Shown: positions 13,633-21,215 of the stretch, in pieces
Numbering within the stretch: position 1 is the stretch's first letter
Layout of the letters: each line of letters starts with the position of its first letter
IMG/VR virus record: IMGVR_UViG_3300007519_000071
Location: 1 to 25,683 of that record
DNA: 25,683 bases
From: a virus
Reading direction: 5' to 3' (one strand)
Notes under the pieces: generated by a model
Database searches by the model: none
Told to the model about the DNA's origin: nothing
The model's input: the letters and a program-made list of their open reading frames with translations, nothing else
Program-made: the position numbers and the translations under genes

Positions 13633-14092
13633 TGTCATTATCCCTTTGTTGTTGTCGCTGTTGTTGTAAAAGCTCAATACCACGTTTAGTCGGCGTTGCA
13701 ATATTTTGACCCATAAGCTCTTCACCGTATGAAAAGTTATTATAGTTTGCTACTACTAGGCCTTTACGATCTAGGCTAGCCGTTGATATAAAAATAGAAG
13801 TCAGCACAACTTGTGTATTAAATTGTTCATCAGTCAGAGCAGAGGTTCCTTCTGCAGCAGTTAGTATCAATGTCAATAAGACAGCATAGTCAGACGGCTT
13901 AGCCGGGTCTAATGTTAATTCTCTAAGTTCTTCTAATTCCATATCAGTTAATGGTTTAAAAAATTCAGAGCAATTCATCATTGGGTTGATTTGCAGTTTT
14001 GTTGCCAGTGCACGAATAGAAGAAGGCACCTCAGGTTGTTCAGCGATTCTAGTATAGTTAAGTCTATAAATGCTTACGTCATTATTATCCAT
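13625..14092 (-). CDS. Hypothetical protein after the gp43 operon (155 aa)
   Basis: An unrecognised 155-residue protein. It is mostly helical, has a modestly hydrophobic middle (VLLTLILTAAEG) too short to be a clear membrane segment, and ends in a Gln/Asn/Asp-rich tail (LLQQQRQQQRDNDND) that looks disordered. It is the first gene behind the promoter at 14115-14143, and its end overlaps the MazG-like start by eight bases, so the two are likely co-expressed. No catalytic motif is visible. Confidence 0.7.
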   Translation of the reverse strand: MDNNDVSIYRLNYTRIAEQPEVPSSIRALATKLQINPMMNCSEFFKPLTDMELEELRELTLDPAKPSDYAVLLTLILTAAEGTSALTDEQFNTQVVLTSIFISTASLDRKGLVVANYNNFSYGEELMGQNIATPTKRGIELLQQQRQQQRDNDND

Positions 14093-14114
14093 AACATATT
14101 CCTCCAGTAGTATT

Positions 14115-14143
14115 ATTATAACACATATTCGTTGTAATGTAAA
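14115..14143 (-). promoter_or_regulatory. Extended -10 promoter after gp43
   Basis: TTTACA (14138-14143), a 17-base spacer and TATAAT (14115-14120) with TGTGT before it, on the minus strand. It sits 13 bases past the gp43 stop and about 16 bases before the start of transcription for the 13625-14092 gene. Confidence 0.82.
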
Positions 14144-14155
14144 CCATTATTTGCA

Positions 14156-17100
14156 TCAAGAGAAAAAGTCTTCAAGAGATACACTATTTTCATGTCGCCA
14201 GCCAACTGCATCAAGGATAGGCAGGATAGGCTTAAGAAATGCTTTTTCGAACTGTGTCTCATAGTCAATATACTTATGAAGTTTTAACTCAGGCGGTAAG
14301 TAACCAATATATGAAATAACATTTTGACGAACGGTATTTGGCATTTTAAGATAACAAAACTTTACTTTGTCCCCGTTACGAATAAGATCATTACGTTTAT
14401 CCAGACCAGCAGATAGCACAGCATTGTTATATGTAATGGCACCACGAACATGAATGGGACAACCACTTTTAAATATTGTATTTTTGTCTGTCCACTTATC
14501 GACATCAGATACACCACGTGGAAACGATACTTGCTCTGGCGGCAGACTACAAAAGTAATCTTTAAATGATGAGATTGCTTTTTGTGTATTTGCCTCTGAG
14601 CCTGATATGATTACTTTGAATAATTGTTTTAGAGCATCACGACAGACAGAAGGAGTCGAAGATTTAATTGCTTCAATACCCATGATCTTTAGTTCAGGAA
14701 CTGCATAACGAACACCTTCATTGTCATGCACGTTCAGAATATATCGCTTCTTAGCTGTCCAGATACCACGGTCTGCAATTGATTCACGTTTCATTTCCAT
14801 ACGTGCTTCATAACAGTTGAACCTATCAAACAGTTCGGCATATGAAACTTCTAATGCCTGACCAAATGTTTCTTCACATACCTTATCAAGAAAGTCAACA
14901 GGACTCTTAGGATTAAACTTATTGACCAGAGGACCAAAGTTAACATACAGAGAATTATGAACGCAAATATTATTACCAAAAAAGTTATGGTTATCTTCTA
15001 CTTCAATATCATATACCCATTCTTCGCATACGCCTAAACACTCTACTACAAAGTTATCACTAAACTCTATTATAGGTTCAATATTAGAGCCAACTAAATT
15101 TATAATATTATGAATTTTAGGATTTAAATTAGTTGGCTTAATATCGCTTATTACTAGACTAGTTTTATCCTGAACTATAATTGAGTGATCTTCAGTGACT
15201 GTTACAGATTCTCCGTTTGAATTAGTAATTTTAAAAAGAGTCTTTTTTACTTTATGAGCCATTACATACTTTACAGGCTTATATTCTAGTACACCACTAG
15301 AACTAATTGAAGGTGTTAAATCTGGCGGCGTAATTTTAACATAGTCTTCATTATAATGATCTTCTTTAATTATATTTCCAGTACAAGAATCAAAGTAATC
15401 AGAAATACTTATTGACTTACCATTAACGTTTATTATGGTTGACCCAACGACAGAATCAGTATCAATGGCGACAGTATAGTCAATTGCTTTAGTTTTAAGC
15501 AATGAATTCATCTTAGCATTGACTGCTCGCTCTGCCCATTGAATAACCATTTGACCAGTCAGTGTAATTGCTTCAGCAATACGCAAGTCAAAGTACCTGA
15601 AGTATGCATTACCCATTGCGCCATAAAGAGAGTTCAGTAATAACTTAACGGACATCTGTTGAGTATCAAGGTTGATAATTTCATGCTCAAGGATTAGCCT
15701 GCGTTGTTTATCAGAACTATCAACGGTCTCAAGTTCTTGCTTAAGCTTAATCATTCGCTTTTTGATAGCCTTACGCTCATTGTAATACTTAACAATGATA
15801 TCTGGAATAAAACCTTGCTTATCTTTTCTGAACTGAACTCCATTTACAGCAGTAGCATATGTAGGATCTTGTTCAGACATTCTGCCATTTAAACAAGTAT
15901 CGACATCAAACTGACCACGACCATAATGATCAGAAATAGTTTCGGGCGACATATTCCACTGAACAATAATGTTAGGATACAAAGAGTTTAAGTCAAACGA
16001 ACAGATCCATTCATGAATACCAACTTGTGGATCTTTGACATAACCGCCTGGGTAAGGTGCCTTAAAGTTATCCTTTGCTGGAGGAATAACAATGTTGCGA
16101 GAAGCTAAGTCTCGATAGATTATGCTTTCCCAGATACCAGTAGTACCAAACACGTCAGTATAGTTGACACCGCCACGATAGGCCATTGTCATTGCTAGAG
16201 TAATACAGCCAAGTTGTTCTTCTAGTCTATCAACAAGTTCAACGTCTTTGATGTTATATGATATGAATTTCTGAAAATTAGTTTCATATAGTTCATGCAG
16301 AGATGATACCTCGTCATATGATAATTTGTTTTCACCTAGCACAACATATGCAATATGGTCTAGTTTGTATGATTCTTGAGGACCATAAGTCAACACACCA
16401 AACTTTTGGAACAAGTCATAATAGTCTAGTTGTTGAATACCATACAGTTCATATGCATCAAGTTTTTTACCTTTGATTGCAATTTGACGATAGTTAACAA
16501 TTTCCCACGGTGAAAGTTTCTTAGACATGTCTTCACCCATCACTCGTGTAATACGATTGACAAGATAAGGTATATCGAATAGACGAGTATTCCAACCAGT
16601 AACAATATCTGGTGTATTGTTAGGGCTATGCCAAAAGTCTAGGAAGTTAAGTAAGAGTTTAATTTCATCATCACACTTAGTATATACGATAGCTGAGTCT
16701 TTAATATCAAACTCAGATGTATCATAGTCTTGAGTACCCCAGACATAGTATGTATTATCTTTGCTTAGCTTTAGAGCAATGGAAATGACAGGATACTTTG
16801 CATCTTCAGGAAATGGAAACCCATCTTTTGAGTAGACCTCAATATCAATTGTACCAATGTTAACTCTTTCGCGGCTGAAGGAATCAATTGTATTTGGAAA
16901 CTTATCATGAATGTATTGAGTGGTATAGTTTGTGTTGCCATAGACTTTGAAATTATCTACATCTTTATACATAGCAATGAAGTCTTTAGCATCACGCATT
17001 GTATCAAACTCACGTGGCTCTACTGGAGTACCATCGACTGAATGATAACCAGTAGGTTTATTTGTTTGAAGGTATAGCGTAGGAGAGAATTTAATCTTAC

Positions 17101-17188
17101 GTGCAACTGATGTACCAGTACCGTCATAACCACGATACAGGATGTTGTTGCCGTACCTATTTACACAAGTATAAAAACCGTCGTTCAT
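14156..17188 (-). CDS. 43: DNA polymerase gp43 with in-frame intein
   Basis: Family B replicative polymerase with proofreading. Exo I is TIDIEVYS (D115, E117), Exo II WNTRLFDIPYL and Exo III YNIKDVELVD. Polymerase motif A is FDLNSLYPNI, motif B KLLLNSLYGAMGN and motif C IDTD|S. A 167-residue intein (579-745) interrupts motif C between Asp578 and the Ser of SLYVNFG. After splicing the enzyme would be about 843 residues, against 898 in T4. The KKRYI motif follows in the C-terminal part. The open frame reaches 17206, but GGGAG lies six bases before the ATG at 17188 and the promoter's start point is near 17206, so 17188 is chosen. It is the first gene of its unit. Confidence 0.96.
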   Translation of the reverse strand: MNDGFYTCVNRYGNNILYRGYDGTGTSVARKIKFSPTLYLQTNKPTGYHSVDGTPVEPREFDTMRDAKDFIAMYKDVDNFKVYGNTNYTTQYIHDKFPNTIDSFSRERVNIGTIDIEVYSKDGFPFPEDAKYPVISIALKLSKDNTYYVWGTQDYDTSEFDIKDSAIVYTKCDDEIKLLLNFLDFWHSPNNTPDIVTGWNTRLFDIPYLVNRITRVMGEDMSKKLSPWEIVNYRQIAIKGKKLDAYELYGIQQLDYYDLFQKFGVLTYGPQESYKLDHIAYVVLGENKLSYDEVSSLHELYETNFQKFISYNIKDVELVDRLEEQLGCITLAMTMAYRGGVNYTDVFGTTGIWESIIYRDLASRNIVIPPAKDNFKAPYPGGYVKDPQVGIHEWICSFDLNSLYPNIIVQWNMSPETISDHYGRGQFDVDTCLNGRMSEQDPTYATAVNGVQFRKDKQGFIPDIIVKYYNERKAIKKRMIKLKQELETVDSSDKQRRLILEHEIINLDTQQMSVKLLLNSLYGAMGNAYFRYFDLRIAEAITLTGQMVIQWAERAVNAKMNSLLKTKAIDYTVAIDTDSVVGSTIINVNGKSISISDYFDSCTGNIIKEDHYNEDYVKITPPDLTPSISSSGVLEYKPVKYVMAHKVKKTLFKITNSNGESVTVTEDHSIIVQDKTSLVISDIKPTNLNPKIHNIINLVGSNIEPIIEFSDNFVVECLGVCEEWVYDIEVEDNHNFFGNNICVHNSLYVNFGPLVNKFNPKSPVDFLDKVCEETFGQALEVSYAELFDRFNCYEARMEMKRESIADRGIWTAKKRYILNVHDNEGVRYAVPELKIMGIEAIKSSTPSVCRDALKQLFKVIISGSEANTQKAISSFKDYFCSLPPEQVSFPRGVSDVDKWTDKNTIFKSGCPIHVRGAITYNNAVLSAGLDKRNDLIRNGDKVKFCYLKMPNTVRQNVISYIGYLPPELKLHKYIDYETQFEKAFLKPILPILDAVGWRHENSVSLEDFFS
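14954..15454 (-). other. DNA polymerase mini-intein (167 aa)
   Basis: The intein starts SVVGSTIINVNG (Ser1 nucleophile), has block B VTVTEDHSIIV with the TxxH pattern, and ends WVYDIEVEDNHNFFGNNICVHN before Ser+1, with a normal penultimate His and terminal Asn. It sits at the DTD|S position used by polymerase inteins of archaea and some viruses. No LAGLIDADG, HNH or other endonuclease domain fits in its 167 residues, so it is a splicing-only mini-intein. Confidence 0.93.
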
Positions 17189-17212
17189 CAGTAACTCCCA
17201 TAACAATATAAT

Positions 17213-17241
17213 ATTATAACACAGTTCTTACAACTTGTATA
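17213..17241 (-). promoter_or_regulatory. Extended -10 promoter for gp43
   Basis: TATACA (17236-17241), a 17-base spacer and TATAAT (17213-17218) with TGTGT before it, on the minus strand. The -35 box ends immediately before the stop codon of the upstream gene (17242-17244). The start point would be near 17206, 18 bases before the gp43 ATG. Confidence 0.8.
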
Positions 17242-17535
17242 CTAAAATATGATCTTTTTCTGTGCTGGTGTTACAATTTTGGTATACATTTCACGATACT
17301 TTGATGCTAGTTCCTCAACTGGTTCGGTAAAGAACATGACATCTTTTTCTTTAAATGTGATACCAGTTTCTGGGATTTGTGAATATGGCATAAATGGTGC
17401 AAGGCCAAGTGAGTTAGCTTGTGTCGGAATTAGGACCGTAATATCTTTTACAAAGTAATCGCCGCCATGCTTTATAGTCACATCACCAATCAATTCTTCG
17501 CCAGAGTTAAGTCTAAATAATTTAATGTTACTCAT
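17242..17535 (-). CDS. Conserved small protein, Sm-like fold suspected (97 aa)
   Basis: The N terminus MSNIKLFRLNSGEELIGDV and the middle IPTQANSLGLAPFMPYS resemble a small protein conserved beside gene 43 in marine T4-like phages. The pattern of short beta strands (LFRLNSGEELIGDV, DYFVKDITVLIPT, VMFFTEPVEEL) recalls Sm/LSM barrels, which bind RNA; that is only an impression. The start at 17535 has a GGA site seven bases upstream; an in-frame ATG at 17547 has none. The stop directly abuts the -35 box of the gp43 promoter. Confidence 0.75.
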   Translation of the reverse strand: MSNIKLFRLNSGEELIGDVTIKHGGDYFVKDITVLIPTQANSLGLAPFMPYSQIPETGITFKEKDVMFFTEPVEELASKYREMYTKIVTPAQKKIIF

Positions 17536-17554
17536 AATATTTTCCATGATTAGG

Positions 17555-17576
17555 CGCGGATCAGAATTGATCCGCG
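17555..17576. terminator. GC-rich hairpin between hsp20 and the Sm-like gene
   Basis: CGCGGATCA (17555-17563) and TGATCCGCG (17568-17576) form a perfect 9-bp stem with a GAAT or ATTC loop, the most GC-rich stem seen in the window. No U-tract follows on the minus strand, so it is either an attenuator or RNA-processing hairpin, or an incomplete terminator. Confidence 0.45.
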
Positions 17577-17594
17577 GTATGTCAGTATTACTTA

Positions 17595-18122
17595 TTAGTC
17601 AGAGCCAGGGCCAAATACTTGTTCGCCTGTTCGATAAATATTACTTGATGTAAATTCAGATACAGTTTGTGCCTCATCATCTTGAATATCAATCTTATAT
17701 GATTTGTTTTTTTCTGGAATGATTTTTTCTAACATGATTTTTAACATGCCATTGAATAAACCAGCATTTTTAACAACAACATTATCATTAAGCGCAAATT
17801 CACGAGTGAATGCTCTGTTAGCAATGCCTTCATATAACATAGTACCAGCCGGTGTAGACTTATCGACATTACCGCGAACTGAAAGTTTGTCACCATCAAT
17901 TTGAATTTCAAGTTGGTGTTTATTAAACCCTGCAATTGCTAGTTCAATAGCATAAGTGTTTTCACCAATCTTTTTAATATTGTATGGCGGATAGTTTGAT
18001 ATGTTTTTAGTTAAGTCTTGATGTAGCTTAGTTAATTGATTAGCATAGCCATCATAGCCATCATAACCAATAAAGAATTTCTCAAAGTCTTTTACAGTGT
18101 TGAATGAATTTATAGTATTCAT
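17595..18122 (-). CDS. hsp20: Hsp20 small heat shock protein
   Basis: A 175-residue alpha-crystallin-type chaperone. The N-terminal arm carries an unusual GYDGYDGY stretch (about 19-26). The core domain follows, with YNIKKIGENTYAIELAIAGF, the strand LEIQIDGDKLSVRG, and GIANRAFTREFALNDNVVVKNA with the usual F-R-F-x-L pattern. The closing GMLKIMLEKIIPEK contains the I-x-I/V-like tail segment. Small heat shock proteins of this form are a hallmark of marine T4-like phages and are thought to protect folding or capsid proteins late in infection. An AGGAG site precedes the ATG at 18122. It follows a 117-base non-coding gap. Confidence 0.95.
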   Translation of the reverse strand: MNTINSFNTVKDFEKFFIGYDGYDGYANQLTKLHQDLTKNISNYPPYNIKKIGENTYAIELAIAGFNKHQLEIQIDGDKLSVRGNVDKSTPAGTMLYEGIANRAFTREFALNDNVVVKNAGLFNGMLKIMLEKIIPEKNKSYKIDIQDDEAQTVSEFTSSNIYRTGEQVFGPGSD

Positions 18123-18239
18123 AGTGTGAATGCTCCTATTAAGCGAGTTTTAGTTTAAGTTAACGATACCCATTAGGCATATCGAATTTCCTGCGTACCG
18201 AATACAGGGACACCATATCGTTGTGTCGGCAAACGTTTC
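18123..18239. other. Non-coding leader of hsp20 (117 bases)
   Basis: The longest internal intergenic gap in the window. On the minus strand it contains an imperfect hairpin near 18166-18187 (CGATA and TATCG arms around CC and GG), several short GGTGTC or GACAC repeats, and the AGGAG site of hsp20. I see no promoter of the common type and no gene. Confidence 0.4.
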
Positions 18240-18863
18240 CTAAGGTAGGGGAAATCTTCTAAAGGCATATGAACGAATATCTTCACGACCTAGTAATGTT
18301 TCTTGATCATTCCATTCGACTAGTTCGAACCCATGACGCTTTGCCCATTCAATAAAACCGTTATGTGTAAAGTACCATATATGTTCTCCTGGGCGATAAT
18401 GTTTAGATTCTTGTACAGTATCTCCAGATTTAAATAGCGGTATTGATGCAAAGAACCACTTATCGACATTATTTAGTAAAGCAGTTGGATTTGGAATATG
18501 TTCAATTGAGTCCCAACATGTAATTGCATGTGCACGATCCTCATATGGATTTTTGAATCTGTTATTAGCGTATAACCATTGGTTTGCGCATTCATTTACG
18601 TCAAAACCATAGCAGTTAATTTCACTAACAAATAGACCACCGCCAATTCCAATATCAACTATATTTGCGCTTTTAGTATGTTCTTTGACTAAGTTAATAC
18701 GAGCACTAGTAAGATCTTTACCCATGTCTGACTTATCATATTCTAAATATTTATCCCAATAGTCTCTATCATAATCAATTGGTTCTACTGGATGGTAACC
18801 CATGCCAAGCTCTGGCCACCATATAAAATTATCTTCGTAACCAATCGGTAAACTGCTGTTCAT
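18240..18863 (-). CDS. SAM-dependent methyltransferase
   Basis: A 207-residue class I methyltransferase. Residues about 60-85 hold SANIVDIGIGGGLFVSEI, the SAM-binding glycine loop, followed by YGFDVNE with the acidic residue at the end of strand 2, then ITCWDSIEHIPNP, the motif of small-molecule methyltransferases, and SIPLF. An HIWYFTHNGFIEW segment near the end is shared with methyltransferases of sugar and LPS clusters. The target is unknown. The Met at 18863 has an AAGGA site, while 18890 has none, so 18863 is chosen. It overlaps the heptosyltransferase-like gene by 35 bases, so both probably act on the same molecule. Confidence 0.8.
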   Translation of the reverse strand: MNSSLPIGYEDNFIWWPELGMGYHPVEPIDYDRDYWDKYLEYDKSDMGKDLTSARINLVKEHTKSANIVDIGIGGGLFVSEINCYGFDVNECANQWLYANNRFKNPYEDRAHAITCWDSIEHIPNPTALLNNVDKWFFASIPLFKSGDTVQESKHYRPGEHIWYFTHNGFIEWAKRHGFELVEWNDQETLLGREDIRSYAFRRFPLP

Positions 18864-19683
18864 AATTACTAATTTCCTTGTTACAGTCATGTCTCATATC
18901 GATACACCTGCAAAATTTATCTGGCATTGCAAATGCAACACTATTCTTTTGACGATACATAATTGCTTCTGGTGAATTGAACATGCCATGACCGCCTAAT
19001 ACAATCCATGCCGGATTGTTATAACATAGACTAACAGGAACAATCCAACCAACGCCGCCTACTGTATATCGTGCAGACTGTGTCAGAGCTAACAATTCTT
19101 TTACGCCTAACTGACCATCATGGAACTTTATATCTGCATAAGGTTCTGGACTGACTAACCATTCGTCAATCATATTTATATCTCCAATAGAGATAATTTT
19201 AATGCCTATGTCTTTTAATATTTCAGCAGACCGTGCAATGTACTCAGGCTTAGGATTCCTTGCAGAATTAAACCATTCTTTACGTTCAGTTGATGGTCTA
19301 ATTAATGCATATTCTCCAAGGTCTTGAATCCATGGAAATTCTGATCTAAAATCTGGTAAGTCAAAACGTGTAGCCTTTACTCCAAATGATACTGCTAACT
19401 CTTTTCGAATTCCACGAAAACCTATAGGCCTACTATAATGGATTTGTTTAACATTTTTAACTTTGTCTAGCTCAATATCTTCCCAGACAATATTAGGATC
19501 ATCTTTTAAGACATTCTTTGCCTGAGTTCTTAATTTAGTATTTGGTCGAATATACTTAACATTTTCTAGGCCTTGATATATTTGTGGCCATGCTGTCTCA
19601 AGATACACGTCTTCTTTGATATTTTTAATAAAGGCTCGTTGATAGATATTATCTCCGAGTCCTTTCATACCACGAATGTACAT
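18829..19683 (-). CDS. Glycosyltransferase, heptosyltransferase (GT9)-like
   Basis: The 284 residues recall GT9 glycosyltransferases of the ADP-heptose:LPS type: RGMKGLGDNIYQRAFIKNI at the N terminus is the G-x-G-D loop. YALIRPSTERKEW and YIARSAEILKDIGIKIISIG mark the nucleotide-sugar half, and SARYTVGGVGWIVPVSLCYNNPAWIVLGG the late G-rich motif. It may alter host LPS, decorate a phage protein or act on DNA. It begins at ATG 19683, overlapping the RegA stop (TAATG). It and the methyltransferase form a two-gene pair between regA and hsp20; in T4, regA is followed directly by gene 43, so this is an insertion relative to T4. Confidence 0.72.
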   Translation of the reverse strand: MYIRGMKGLGDNIYQRAFIKNIKEDVYLETAWPQIYQGLENVKYIRPNTKLRTQAKNVLKDDPNIVWEDIELDKVKNVKQIHYSRPIGFRGIRKELAVSFGVKATRFDLPDFRSEFPWIQDLGEYALIRPSTERKEWFNSARNPKPEYIARSAEILKDIGIKIISIGDINMIDEWLVSPEPYADIKFHDGQLGVKELLALTQSARYTVGGVGWIVPVSLCYNNPAWIVLGGHGMFNSPEAIMYRQKNSVAFAMPDKFCRCIDMRHDCNKEISNYEQQFTDWLRR

Positions 19684-20120
19684 TATCTTGGTTGATGCGA
19701 AGGAACAGATCCAATATTATACTTTGGGCAAAGTTCCCATTCATCTTTTTCACGAAATGATATGACTTTAATTTGTCGAAGAGGGGCACGATTTTCCATA
19801 CGTTCTGCAGATACAGCAGTCAATAAACCCCAGTCAGATAACAACGTTGTAATGGTATTACGACGTTGTACATCATTTTCTAAAAGGTTTGATGGTTTAC
19901 CGTCAAGTAAAAACAATTCTTTAAAGTGTACAATAAAGTATCGTCCTTGTTTATGAAGAATATGACAAGACTGATATAGTTTGTTTTCTTTACGAGATGC
20001 TACACCAATTCGTGTCAGAGTTTCTTTAATCTTTAAAAAATCATCAGGCTCATTGAGCACTACCTCTAACATCATTTCTGGTACCCAGTCGATTGGGTCT
20101 AAGTTATTTTGATTGTCCAC
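19683..20120 (-). CDS. regA: RegA translational repressor
   Basis: RegA binds the ribosome sites of early phage mRNAs, including the clamp-loader genes, and shuts off their translation. The match to T4 RegA is clear: DDFLKIKETLTRIGVASRK, LYQSCHILHKQGRYFIVHFKE, DVQRRNTITTLLSDWGL, and KVISFREKDEWELCPKYNIG. It carries about 15 extra N-terminal residues compared with T4. The chosen start is GTG at 20120 with AGGA nine bases upstream; an internal Met near residue 16 lies closer to the T4 start but has a poor ribosome site. The GTG overlaps the end of the second gp62 3' copy, just as regA normally overlaps gene 62. Confidence 0.93.
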   Translation of the reverse strand: MDNQNNLDPIDWVPEMMLEVVLNEPDDFLKIKETLTRIGVASRKENKLYQSCHILHKQGRYFIVHFKELFLLDGKPSNLLENDVQRRNTITTLLSDWGLLTAVSAERMENRAPLRQIKVISFREKDEWELCPKYNIGSVPSHQPR

Positions 20121-20301
20121 CTTTATACATCCTATTTTTCAATTCATCGATTTGATTCTGGTTTAGCAACGATAACACTTGTCGTGCTTTCTCATTACTA
20201 TATCCATAATATGCTTTAACGGTTTCAAACTCATCATTACTTATAAGTTTGTCCCATTTAGAAAACCGTTTACGTTTCCTAATAGTATTTATATATTTCA
20301 T
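20104..20301 (-). pseudogene. 62: Second copy of the gp62 3' end
   Basis: A 65-codon frame whose product, from NTIRKRKRFSKWDKL through YYGYSNEKARQ to KGGQSK, repeats the C-terminal half of the intact gp62 at 20516-20887. Two blocks are nearly identical at the DNA level: 20178-20220 matches 20581-20623 with one difference, and 20245-20286 matches 20648-20689 with one difference. The rest has drifted. There is an ATG at 20301 but no ribosome site, so it is probably a relic, although the frame is intact. Since regA overlaps its end, this copy may be the original gp62 tail, cut off when a homing endonuclease gene entered. Confidence 0.85.
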
Positions 20302-20311
20302 AATTTAATAA

Positions 20312-20533
20312 GTTATAGAAGAACGTAAACGTAAAATTTCAGAAGCTAATAAAGGAAAAGATAGAGGGCCTAGGGGGCCAAGGTCAGATGAAACAAAAAA
20401 TAAAATGAGTAACTCTGCTAAAAATAGACCTTTATTCAATTGCTCAGTTTGTGGAAAAGCTGTTCAAAAGCAAACTCTTGCATTATATCATGGTATAGAC
20501 GGATCTAAATGTAAACTATCCGCCGCGGAATAG
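20312..20533 (+). pseudogene. 3' remnant of a homing endonuclease gene
   Basis: This is the only plus-strand gene sign in the window. After a stop at 20309 the frame runs 73 codons to TAG at 20531. It encodes ERKRKISEANKGKDRGP, then RSDETKNKMSNSAKNR, which are two NUMOD3-like DNA-binding repeats, then a C-x-x-C-G-K ... H-G-x-D-G-S-K-C zinc-ribbon-like end. This is how many phage GIY-YIG and HNH homing endonucleases finish. The catalytic N-terminal part is missing, so it is a dead fragment. Its 3' end overlaps the gp62 stop by 18 bases in the opposite direction. Confidence 0.8.
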
Positions 20534-20887
20534 TTTTGCCTTTATTACATTAATTTCATTTGTGTTTAATATTGTTAAAGCTTGTCGTGCTTTCTCATTA
20601 CTATATCCATAATATTCTTTAACAGCTTTAAATGAATCTATTATTTCAAGTTTGTCCCATTTAGAAAAACGTTTACGTTTCCTAATAGTGTTAGTTAAAA
20701 AATCAAATTGAAGTTTGTTATCTAGTTGATGATATCTATTCATTTCGTTAGCAAGTAATACGGTATCAGAGAAGTATGACAGTGAACGATTGATGATATA
20801 TGCATTGTATGATTTTTCTGCCAGATCATCAACCATCAAGTCTTTTTTAGTATAGTTTATTGAGTTTAAATAGTCAAATGGGCTCAT
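20516..20887 (-). CDS. 62: Clamp loader small subunit gp62
   Basis: gp62 joins gp44 to load the gp45 clamp. The product of 123 residues has the short marine-phage form of gp62: FDYLNSINYTKKDLMVDD, AYIINRSLSYFSDTVLLANEMNRY, LTNTIRKRKRFSKWDK and the closing YYGYSNEKARQALTIL. T4 gp62 is longer, at 187 residues. It lies directly after the membrane-protein gene and its C-terminal half is repeated downstream at 20104-20301 beyond the homing endonuclease remnant. Its tail therefore seems to be the incoming copy that kept the gene whole. Confidence 0.9.
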   Translation of the reverse strand: MSPFDYLNSINYTKKDLMVDDLAEKSYNAYIINRSLSYFSDTVLLANEMNRYHQLDNKLQFDFLTNTIRKRKRFSKWDKLEIIDSFKAVKEYYGYSNEKARQALTILNTNEINVIKAKLFRGG

Positions 20888-20889
20888 GA

Positions 20890-21195
20890 TTATACTACTT
20901 TAACTAACATACGAGTCAGGCCTAATAAATCAATAGATACGAGCAAGAGGTAGTTAGCCAGCATCCCAAAAGACTTCCTAGTATAAGAAGACCAAGCATA
21001 CAAAGCGCAGCCCATGATCCAAATAGGATATAAAATGAGCAGTGGTGGGTTGGGGACCGTGACAGCCATTGTAATGCTACAGCCAATAGAAATACCCCAA
21101 GCAAGTAGCTCAATAATAAACCTAGTGGGGTAAGATATATAGTCATCACGTATCCATTTAAAAGTATTTCGTACTACATTTGGTTCGATCATCAT
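20890..21195 (-). CDS. Conserved phage membrane protein (101 aa)
   Basis: Three probable membrane helices are visible: FIIELLAWGISIGCSITMAV (about 26-45), LLILYPIWIMGCALYAW (about 52-68) and LANYLLLVSIDLLGL (about 79-93), with a charged N-terminal stretch. From memory, similar proteins with ELLAW-x-ISIG occur in other marine T4-like phages near the clamp-loader genes; the function is unknown. Two ATGs are adjacent at 21195 and 21192, with only a weak GAGAA upstream. It sits between dexA and gp62 in the same direction. Confidence 0.78.
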   Translation of the reverse strand: MMIEPNVVRNTFKWIRDDYISYPTRFIIELLAWGISIGCSITMAVTVPNPPLLILYPIWIMGCALYAWSSYTRKSFGMLANYLLLVSIDLLGLTRMLVKVV

Positions 21196-21215
21196 AATAT
21201 AAGGTTCTCATAGTT

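Noticed and set aside
13633-13725. N-terminal extension of the MazG-like protein
   Set aside because: The extra codons are rich in odd residues and overlap the preceding gene heavily; a good ribosome site supports the start at 13632.
19173-19180. TATAAATA on the minus strand inside the heptosyltransferase-like gene
   Set aside because: It lies deep inside a coding region with no gene start nearby, and the 8-mer is expected by chance several times in such AT-rich DNA.
20302-20515. Group I intron in gp62
   Set aside because: The stretch between the two gp62 tails reads as protein-coding endonuclease sequence on the other strand, and gp62 is already complete without splicing.
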